DNA from: Diadema setosum
Taxonomy: Eukaryota > Echinodermata > Echinoidea > Diadematoida > Diadematidae
Reading direction: 5' to 3'
DNA: 64,000 bases
Assembly (NCBI RefSeq): GCF_964275005.1
Contig: NC_092705.1
Span: forward strand, 12,463,912 to 12,527,911
Shown one piece after another: positions 12,301-24,300 of the stretch. A model generated the notes under the pieces. The model worked only from the letters and a program-made list of their open reading frames with translations, was not told the DNA's origin and did no database searches. The position numbers and the translations under genes are program-made. Within the stretch, counting starts at the first letter, position 1, and the number at the start of each line of letters is the position of its first letter.

Positions 12301-15300
12301 TCTGTGTACAATCAAATAGAGCTTGTACTGTGCATCAACACATTGTTACAGAAATTAAATAGCGCCACTGATGCTCGAGTTTTTACAGTTATTTGCGATG
12401 GGGAAAATACTGCTTTGATATAACTGAATTCTTTTCTTTTCATATGCCAAATAACAATATTCAAAACACTTTTGGTATTTAAAAAAATAATAAAAGAAAT
12501 AAAGAAAGAAAGAAAGAAAAATCCCCTCTCATCAGTTATTTGCAATTGGGAAAATACTGCTTTGATATCATTTAATTATTTTCTTTTCATACGCCAATTT
12601 GCAATATTCAAAGCACTTGTAGTAGTAAAAAAGAAAGAAAGAAAGAATGAATGAATGAATGAAAAAAATCACCTCTCATCTTCTCCAGGGATGCTGTGGC
12701 TTTCTTTTCTCTGTGAATGAGGCAAAGATATGACACAAAGGATAAGGAGATAACACATAACTTCACTTTATGACAATACTGACAGAAAAAAGTGAAACTG
12801 AAACAGTGACATTTTCTAATCTCAGACTGGGTCCTCTCTTTCAGTCAGGCCGTTTACAAAATAGATTTCATGAAGGGAGAGATATGGCAATGACACTTTT
12901 TACAACTGAACTCTCTCTATTACATGTATACATGCACCTCCCTGTCTCTTAAAGGTAGGGAATCCCATTTGCATGCCTTAAATGAAGAGTTGTATAAATA
13001 CAGTGGTATGTTGAAGAGAGTATCATTTTAGAAACTCCCATAAAGTATTGAAAGTGGAAGGTAACATTTAGTACATTTTTATTGACCGTTAGATTTTGAA
13101 TTGAATTTTTTTTTCGGGGCTCACCGTAAATTCCAGTACATTACTAGGCTACCTTTGCAGACCCATGCACTGCATGTGTGTCCATCATGTATATTTTGTG
13201 AAGAAAGTTCATCAAAACTTACAAACATTTCTATATACATTCTTGCCACACACTCTATATGTTATTACATCAGCTCTTATACTTTTAGATTTGTGTTTAT
13301 GGAAAAAAAAAATACAGAAGACAGCAACAAAAAGGCTTAAGTGTGGCTGACACACAGAACTACTGAGTAGTTGAGTTTTGTGCATTATTCAAATTGTAGA
13401 TAACTGTTGACTTCCAAATTTCTCAGCAGTGGCCTAAACAAGTCCCCTGAGGTTCATATTTAATGTTTTGCTGCATTTTGGAAGGTCTGTAAAAGGTATC
13501 CCCTACCTTTAAATTAAAAATTCCTGTTTTGTTCAGGTTACATGCCTATCTTACAATGGAATGTACCATCTATCCTGGGGGAGAGATCATTTTACAAAGT
13601 GACATAAATTACCAGAGACCAGCACATACATCGTGTAGCTTGCATCTTTCTTGTCAGACAAGGTAACATTAGGGTAGGTTTTGTTCACTAATGGGAGCAT
13701 TGATACAGTTAAGCATCATTGACCGGTATCACAAATAGCATAAGTCTTGAATACCCTGGCACATAGTAGTGACATACAGTGGATGATTTAAACAAGCGCA
13801 GAGTCCTACAATGTAGCAGTGGGCTCAGAATGCACATGTTCAAAATAGTTCCATATGAATACATGCATTCTTTCTGAGTGAAAGTCAAGCTTTCATTTAT
13901 GGCGGTCTCCTGCATTTCTTTGAATTAATTTGATATGATAAGTGATAATTTAATTGTTGAAGGGTTGTATGTGTATAACCACACCTGTTGCATATCGTAG
14001 GATTTGTATAATCAACACTTTTTAATGTATAATTATACTTGGAGGAATTTTTTGTAATGTTGAATTCATGCAGAAAACTTTCATCAGTTGGGGAGATCAT
14101 ACAATAGTAGATTTAGGCTTCTACCAACCTTTAGTAATCTGCTGTCACAATACTTGCCTTGAAAAAAAAAAAATTGACAGAGAAAAGTAAGAGTCCATCT
14201 GGATCAAAAGAATCAAGCCCACACTCAATAGGAATTCTGGATACAATTTATCACCAATCCAATAGTCCAATGATCAAGAAACAAGCAGACAGTGCTAGAG
14301 AAATGGTGTAATCACTTGGCCTGAAGAAGTTCACAGGAGTGGATGAGAGCTAGCCAGCAAATTACAGAAGTGCAAAAATGCAGAGATAAAATTGAATCTA
14401 ATCAAAGCAAAGATGGATGGTACCATGGAGGAGGGGGGACAATCCCCACCTCCCTGGGAGGAGGGTACACACTCACTTGCTCCTCAGCTCCTCACACTGC
14501 GACTTCAGCAGCAGGGCGTCAGATTCGAGGACCGCCTTCTCCTCCTCGCACTGATCCAGCTTGTTCTGGTACTGCTTGATGGTGGACTGGAGAGAAGACA
14601 GACAGACAGACAAACAGTGATGGGTGGTCACAGACAGACAGACAGACACACAGACACACAAACAATGATGGGTAGTCACAGACAGACAGATAGACAGACA
14701 GACACAATTGACAGCGGCAGGTAGTCACAGTTAGTTACAGCATGGACCTCCTACACACACACAGGGACTAGTAACGAAGGTCTTTCTTTGATCCCATCGT
14801 CACTGCCGCCACCTGATTATGTGCATCTTAATTAGTATACAGGTGCTTGGATAATGACGATTGTGACATCGTGCATCGATGCGGACAAAAGAACCATTTC
14901 CCTCATTGCGGCCTTATTTTGCTGAGGTGCCTTTTCAGCCTCAACTGCCTTTGAATAAACACTGATGAAAGGGAGCAGCAAACCCAAAAGCATGACAGTT
15001 TTCCTATCACAAAATTGAAAATTACTGAAGTGGACACTTGTGGACAAGCATGTAACATGGCTTAACCCGTTGAGGACGGACTGATTTTGCTACAACACGC
15101 ATTTCCCATAGACACCTGCCCGAGTATACTCGGGACTCGTCCTCAACGGGTTAATGATAGGACATATATGTCATCTACGGTTAATGTCCACATTAACTCT
15201 GGAACAAAGTGTGAAAAATGGGAAAAATTAGATTACAAATCATAACCAACCTACCACAATAATTGCTTTCTCTTGTAAAGTATGTACATTTCGCAAATGA

Positions 15301-18300
15301 AATTACTTGAGTGATAATTTCCCCATGTACACTCTGACTGCACATGCATTTTTCTTGATTTAATTGAGTAATTAGGTCCTGCACATTTAGTTTTTATATT
15401 TCTCAAAGCTCTGTCTTGTTTTAATGATAAGATCAAAGCAGGAAAATATGTTTAAAATGCTTTTGTTCCACTTTTGACAGAAACAGGTGCATGAATTAAT
15501 TAACGAGTAATGAACGTCCATGTGTAGTAGGTCCATGGTTACAGAATGAGAAAGATTTTCGCTGGCGTATGTCTCTAATGCTGGATTCCCACTGGAGTGT
15601 GATCCACTACGCACGCCACTATTGGCCATTAGTGCTAGTGGCAATTTGTAAAAATTTCATGCCACACAAATATCTTTCTTTACAGTAAACTTTAGCAATT
15701 AGAGACTTTTGAAATTCCTCAACATAATGAATGTTACTGGTATGTGCAATGAACAAGGGGCCCAAATGCATACCATATTTTCTTACTCTACTTCATGAAA
15801 CACTAACAGCAAGGTGTAAATAGTTGAAATTATAATAAAAAGATATAGCACCAATCAAGAGAAATGTGGTTTCTGGGATTGGATGGTTTAAAATTGCTGA
15901 CTGCCCTACCTCATGTGCTGTTACTTTATTCTGCAAGTCATCATAGTGCGTCTTGCTGTCTTGGAGCTCCTGAAGAAAGCGTTCTTTGTCCTGCGGCACG
16001 TGTTGGTCGTCATGGAAACAAGGACAGAGAAGACATATAAATGTTTTGCCACCGACAAACAACCATACTACCCACAATACTGTGTCACACATTCATACAC
16101 AAGTCAAACAGTTTTCAAGAAAACATGAGGTACATGTATAGTGTATCAAACAACAACAACAATTCCAAAGAGCAATCTTCTTAAGTTCTTCACATGTCAT
16201 GTCATTGGCTTATGGGTGACTGTCTGTTATTACAACCAGTGTACACTGTTATAGAAGCTAGAGTCTGAGGGATATTGCTGAAAAAGTAAACTACAGTAAA
16301 TGAGTATTTCATATCCTAGCTCACTTTTTTGGATTGGAAGGTGAGGAATGTATATTCATTTCATGCAGGGGAAAAAAAGTTACCTGGTAAGCTTTTGCAA
16401 GAATACACACACCAAATACTACAGGAAGATTGCTGACCAAGATTTCATCAAATTCATATCACACATATTGCTGCTCAGTTTCTTTGAAAGAAAGAAGTAA
16501 GGAATCTAAGTTCACTTCATACTGAAGAAAATTACGCAGTTTAAGCTCTCACAAGAAGATGTACACACAAGGCTGCGAGACAGAGGACAAAATCATTACA
16601 GTAGGCCCTACTCTCAGTCCCACAAACACATGATGTAAGTTTTTTTGCTACACATTATGCATGAGAAACATAATCCAAGAATGAGAGAATTAATCCGACC
16701 ACCTATGAATCCCCACGCTACCGGGGCATTACAGGGGTTAAACTCCTTCTGTTATCAGACTTATGACACTATGATTAACTCACTCTCTTCCAAGGAATGA
16801 TGTCCTTCAGTGTCGCAGCTAACTGGTCCTCCAAGACTCGGCAGTCTCTGTCAATGCAAATGAAGTATACTAACCTGTTGAGGATGGACTGATTTTGCTA
16901 TAACACGCATTTCCCATAGACACCTGCCCGAGTATTCTCAGGACTTGTCTTCAACAGGTTAAAAGCCAGTTCCGAGTTTTGCCTGACTTAACTATTTATG
17001 GAATTTATCAATCATGTTCACGCAAAGAATGAACCTGCGCAGACCAGGTGACCAGAATGGTCTGTTAATTCACACTTGGGGAAGCATCCCATGTATTTTG
17101 CATTGAACACATTAACAAACATTTTCTATTAGTGCTAAATACCAGACTTGCTGTTAGGTGGATATACTGGCAAGTAACATTTTATAGGGATTGCATTGAA
17201 TAATCATTCTATCACATATAAATGCCTATCTCACCAAATTAAAAAAACAGCATGGCTGTTGGTACAAAAAACAATTTTTCTGCTCATGCGCAAAGTGGAA
17301 CTCCAAACTAGCTTAAATGCACAGGTCATGGATTACACTGCTCAGCTCAATGAGTCTGTTTTTTTTTTTTTTTTTTATTAATAGAGACTGAAATATAAAC
17401 AACGGTTTGCTTGTCAGAAACAGTAATCTTGCTAAAAAGCCAGCAGAATGCACAACACACACTAAAGTCAGGTAGACTATGATACATTACAGCAAGGCTA
17501 CTACTCATCACAGATTTAACCATGGGATAATTTTGCTGCAGAAATCTAATAAATAATACATCATTGCTGGATCACAAATTCAACAACAAGCAAAAATGTT
17601 GCCATGCGCGAGGGTGATAGTGCGCTTAATACCTTGTATAGCTCTGTGTCAATTCATGAAAACAACATCTTGCGAAAATGTATGTACATGTAAATAACAG
17701 CTTTTACAGTACCTGTAGTCTAAATCTAAACTAGACAGGCGTTTCAGATTCAATCTTATAAACATCAGAGTTATTACGGGGAAAAAAACAACAACAGAAA
17801 TCTACCATAGTATGTCCCGATTACTCTTCTTTCTTTCACTGATACCAGTACTGACTGACTGTAATACGTGCCTAAGGATTCACTATATGCTATGAAAATA
17901 ATGACATTTTAAACAAGGAAGTGAGGCAACTATTTCACTGACAGGAAACTTTGATATATCCTTGTACATTTCTCTCCAACCCTTGAGTGCTCTAAGTGCT
18001 GATTGGCACTGAAAACCCCATAGCATTGTACGCACTGTCCAAAGTCCCTGGCACAAAAGGGGTTAAGCAAAGACAACACTGTGAAGATTTCCCCACTGTG
18101 GACGCTCGTATCAGATGACCGTCTATTACGTCGACTTGAGAACGTACAAGCATTCCTGATAGCAGGTTCCTTTTTTCTTTTTTTATCTAAGGGACTGACC
18201 AAAAGCCACATTGGTTTCAATTCTCCATTCAAATCACCTCAAAATGCAACTCCATGTGCAATTTTATAATGCAAGCAGCTTTCCCTTCATACACCAAATT

Positions 18301-21300
18301 GTCATGTTCAGGTCTCAAAAATCAGAAACTTCTTCAATAGTTCATTCATTCTATTACAAGTAAAGCCTTTCTGATGTACTTCATAATTTGTATTTCAAAT
18401 GATACAACACAAAGGTTCAAGGTGTATGAATGTCACTCCAATTTAATACAAACCTTGTATCAAGATCTCCTAAAACAACTGAAGTCTAATGAGGGGTAAG
18501 CAGGGCTCGACACTAACTTTTTTGTTTGGTGGCCCGATGGGGCCACCAAAATCCTCAATTTCAAATTTTTGGTGGCCCGAGAGAAAAATTTGGTGGCCCC
18601 GACAAAAAAAACAATTTAAAAATATTAAAGTCCTGGGGTTTTTTTGAATGAGTCAAATATCTAAGTTTTCCAGTCATATAGTATAAAGAATTGGAAGTTG
18701 GACATACATCTACTCATAAAATAACCTCAACAAACTCGCAACACTCACTTTCAGGCACTCATTCAGTCCTTTTCATCCATTCTTTAAACAAATATAACTG
18801 CTAATTTCCGGCGCAAAAAGTTACGAATTAATTGACGTACTTTTCCCAAAATTTTGGTGGCCCGAGGCGGGCCACCAAATTTGCCCTTTTTTTTGAAATT
18901 TGGTGGCCCGACTTTCAATTTTGGTGGCCCCGGGCCACCGGGCCACTGTTAGTGTCGAGCCCTGGGTAAGTATAATCCTCTATGACAGATCACTGGAAAC
19001 TTGAGGAGGGGTGATATGTTTGTATGAGCCATGGGTACAAACTGTATTGTACGGTACATTGTTACACCTTAGTATGTAACTTAATTTTTTTGTGTGTGTG
19101 TTTTTGTGAGAAGTCATTTTGCAGGAAGACACATTGAACAAACAACTGGTATACTGTATACGCCGAATATTTCGCAAGGTTTTTATTTACGCGAGTCAGC
19201 TGCTATATCGCGAAATTAAAAACATGCAAAAATATTGACTCTAATGCCAATGTGAATGTGACGTAAGCGTATAAATTTCTCCGTTCAGTACAAGACGCCA
19301 CGATCGCGAATTTAACCACTCGGGAAATTGTCGTGAAGTCCCAATTCGCAAAAATTTAGACTCGCGAAATATATGGCGTATACAGTAGCCGATTAAATCA
19401 GCAATGTTCGTTGCCACGCAGTGAAAATCTATAAATTTCAAATGTTGATAACTTACTTAAATAATCCTTAAATGTACAATATTTTGTATGAAAGACATAC
19501 ACTTGTAACACAAGGAGCATTACATGCCACTAGGGAGGATGTTATAAAAAAAAAAGAGAGAAAGATTTTCCCGTGATACGCATCCACAGCAAAAGTTGAG
19601 TAAAATCCCATCAGAGACATGGCTACTGTAGTTGAGCGCACTCTAGAAATGCGACTCAGCCGCCTGAACAAGTCAGAGCACAGAGGGCAGCGACACCACA
19701 GAGATGAAGTGGCACCAAAGACATAATATCACTAAATCCAAAATATTCCCCACAAACTGCCTCATATCCAGTGAATACGAGAAACAATTTGAATCTCATC
19801 AAATATAAATCCCGTGCTAATTTGAATTTACTTCAACCTATCCCTCCCCCCCCCCATTGTACACATGAATTATTTTACTTTACTTCCTGATTCAGAGGTT
19901 CATACTTCCTGTCATTTTAAGAAAGAAACCAATTATTTCTTTCTGCTCTTCATGATGAAATATTGCAGAAATCAGAAAACAAATATACCAATAGGTTACC
20001 TAATGAATAATGCCTTTGCTATCGCTCTCTGTAAATATGATAGGTAAGTTTCTGTTTGTAAGGGAAGGAGGTAGCAGAAGATATTTTTCTTGAGGCATAC
20101 ATTGTACATGCACTTCACACATTCACAGAACTTCTCACCTTTTCGACTGCGCCAGCTTCAGCGTGACTTCCTGCAGTTTCTTCTGCTGCTCGTCAAATGG
20201 TGCACAGTTGTCAAGGAAAACATTCTCCATTTTATCCTTCCTAATCACTTGGGATCTAACACACTTTGAATAGCTTATCAGCAAATAAAAATACACATCT
20301 TTCAATGAAAAAGAAATTATAATCCACAGTCAATACATCTTCACAATAAAACATGTCCAGAACAACTTTGAGAGACACAACATGTATCAATACACGAAGT
20401 GAAGTCCAAGATAATGTGGGCATGGATAATGGAAAATTTCACTCTCTTGCATTTTCGCTGTCCTTTGACAGTGCTTCTTTTGTGTTTTGCAGTAGTTGTA
20501 AACAAGAGCTGCTCTTATAACACACGATAATAAGAAATCCCACTTGTGAAACTAATTACTGGCATAAAAGAAGACTTACAATGGAGCTTTGAGACCCACA
20601 GAGTCAACATCATGACATAAAGGGGAATTCCAGATGATTTTCATAATTTCACATCATGTATTACACAATGTATAGATTTTAATATGAAATTTATTGCAGT
20701 CCTTGAGCAGAGAAACCAATACTCTGAAAACCTTAAACAAATAACACTAAACAATGATGATAACATACAGCTGTAGGAGGCTCAAATATTTCAAAAATGT
20801 AGCAGTGTAAATTCGTTACAATTATACCGCTTGCGTAACAAGTTCATCTGTGTAGAATTCATGCATGCCTTCTTCTTTTGTTCTGTTCGCTTGAGCCCCA
20901 ACTCATGTATTCTTATGGTGAGGCTGCCATGTCATCATCCTTGTTCATTACAATTTGTTATAATTTTTGGAAATATTCTTATTCCTCATCCCAGTCATTA
21001 TAAATTCTGAAACTTTGTACCCAGTATAACTAATTTACAGTTGTTCAAATCATGTAAAAGTCTGAAAATCATCCGGAGATCTCATTTAAGGGAGAAATTT
21101 TCCTCTAGACAAAGTAGCATAACAGCCACAGTTCAGGAAAGTTCGTATCATGGGTCTGAATTTGATGAAAAATCCATGATTTTGTGAGCTTGATTTTGAT
21201 CTACTTTACAAAATGTATTTCAACTTGACCACAGCAGGCCAATTAACTGGTATTGCATATCTTGATTCAAATACAGGATACAAGTCAACACACACATGTA

Positions 21301-24300
21301 TGTATGCCAAATATATACTATGTAATTTATTTCAACTAAAACTACTGATGCACTCGCGTACACTTTCAAATGGATCTCTGGTAAAACAGAGCCTGACTTG
21401 ACTCAATTGACTTGTAATATTAATTATATATATATATTTTTTTAAAGGTCTGGCAAAGGATATCTTGACATTTGCTTTGATGTTTCTGGATGAGAGTGCT
21501 GAAAAGAAAAGAATGGAAAACAAAAGGGACAAGAGTTAATTTCAAGGCTATTTCTAGACTGGTTATTAAATAGTAGTAATTTGAAGTACCAACTATATAG
21601 TACGCACACGACATACTATGCAGAGGTTTCTATTGATGCCATTCACTTCAATTTATTTTTGACAAAACTGAAACAGCAAAGTTTACTGTATGATATTGTT
21701 TGCATACTATGTCAAACAGATCACTTCTCTTTGTTTTCTTCATTGACATAGTCTTCTGACAAATCATCACCTAGTCCACAGAGCAGATGACATATAATAA
21801 AAATAAGATTCAGTTTCATATAAAGTGCAAGCTGTGTAAACTATAACTTGTACTTCCTGTACCTTGTCTGTGATTAAAAGATTTGAACTTCTCTTTTTTC
21901 TTCTTCTTCTTCTCTTTGGCAATACAGAATGGTGAGGTGTTTTCTCTACCCAGGAAAATAATGATTACAAGGAATAACAGAATATTGTCTTCTTTATCCA
22001 GGGAAGCCTCTTTAGTGTTGCCATTGCTCCATCACAGGGCCCTGCCATTATTACTATCCTAAGATTGCCTGGGCCCTGTTGCCTAAAAAGATGCGATCAA
22101 ACATATGTCAGGTGTCAGCCAATCAGAATTGAGTACAGTATTCATCGCATAATCGGGCATCTGATAATCGGGAACCTCGCTTAAATGACATACGCTTCCC
22201 AGAAACATTTCCAATGCACGTTATTTTCACTGGATAATCGGGCGGGGACCTCTGATAAACGGGCCATTTTTTCTTCAAGCGGTCTTTGATTTTGTTGATA
22301 TTTTACACAAAAAATCTACCAAAATACCACAACAATATTTCAAAGATTCCCTATCAGTTGTCGTTTACATTGAATTTACAAAGCAAGCTTCGGACTGGTG
22401 TGTTTTGACCTCCGTCCATCCAGTACACGTACATGCATAGCCACGAAAGCGCCGTGTATAAGTATCCATGCCATTGCGAAACACATGCTTTCGCGAACAT
22501 TCTTCTCCCCTACATTATAAGCAAAGCCATGTGCAGGGAGAGCTAGAGGGTCGCGCCGAGGGGTAGCGTGCTTGTGTATTCATGTACATGTACAGTACGT
22601 CAGTATGCATGTGTGTGTGTGCGTGTGTGTGTGTGTGTGTGCACTATATGTATATGTTGTATACCGTTAGTGTATGGTGAGTGCTCATCGCGAAATCAGG
22701 CACCCCGCTTAAAGGGGCCGTGTTTGCTACTCCCAACCTGTCCCGATTATGCGATGAATACTGTATTTAGAGACTTACATGTATGCTTGATTTTTCTGAC
22801 TTATGTTTGATGGATCTCTGCTTTTATACAACAAGGCCCAGATACCCATTTTTACACCTGGGTCGAGAAGGACATCTTGGGTAAAAACATCTTGTTCAAG
22901 GATATAAGGCACTTGAGGGGATTTAAATCTGGGACTTCTGATTGAATGTCAAGAGTCTTAAACAAAATAGCCCCAAATAAAGTCTGTACAGTGTCAGCAC
23001 TGTTGCCCTGGTGGGGTGAAGGGGGAGGGGGATGGGGGAAAGGGAATGGGGGGGTGGGTGTTACTGTACATTATCACCCTAGCATTGCCATGCACTCCTC
23101 TATACTACTAAGACTGGGTCATACAATGTAAGGGCAGTGTCTAAAACACATCCTGAGGGTGGTATGTTGTACATGTACATGTGCATGGCAGGATCTAAAC
23201 TGAGGATCTACTAGAGTCTGAAGCCTCACACATCCTACCACAGTGTTCCTATTTTCAAAGTCTATAGAAGCTGAAAACTGATCAAAAGGAAAAATGCACA
23301 AAATTCACTTGTTTGACGCACTGTCAGTCAATGAGTATTGTCCAACTTCAAGGAATAAACACATAGTGTAATACTTTGAGCTTCATTCCATTTCTTAATT
23401 TGTACAATGCATTGAGAGACACAAATATATTCTACATTTGATCATGATTCTTGTGATTTTATTTCTAAGGCTAAAATATTCTTGAAATTGAGTTTTACTT
23501 ACTCTGTGAGGATCATTTTTCGTTTGATGTCCACGAAGAAAGCTCTGTCCCTTTTGCAGTCTTCAAGCTCCTTCACAGACAGAAAAAAATAAAGAAATAC
23601 AATATTCATTTTAACTTAATATTATATATGCTAAAGATCTACATCAACACTGCACTGTTTCACACTTGCCACCACAAGTTTTAATTAAACAAATTAACTT
23701 ACTACACTTAGCATTTACTACTCTGAACATGTATCAGCACACTGCCACTAGGTAGTCAAGATGACCCCCCCCCCCCATAAAATCAGAGAATGGCAGAAGT
23801 ATCACTAAATTAGACATAGATTGAGAAATCAAAGGGTAGTTACGGTACAACAACTGTAACAGTTGTTAATTTTGCAAGGGTATGATTTTTGCGAAACACA
23901 ATTGGGCAACAAAGTTAACAACACACACACACAAACACAAAAAAAAAAAAAATCATGAAGGGACAGGCATTTGTTAAAAATTACCAAAATGTCTCAACAA
24001 AAATGTCTGTGACCTCCTCATTCATGAAAATATCAGTATGCCAAAATAGCAGCTCTTATTTACAGTACCTTCAACTCAGATTAATTGACACAGAAAAATG
24101 GTCATAATCACATTGGTTAAATCACTTGAGGTGAAGTTTTCATCAACTCACAACTCATCCATTGATTTGTACACTAAAAATATGTCAAAAACTATGCTAC
24201 TGGTTGTTTATTTGGCAACTACAATTGTACAGCCCTCTTCCCCCTAAAAGTGTAATTGCTAAGCTATCACAACACAGGAATGTATTGATGTGAAGGATAC

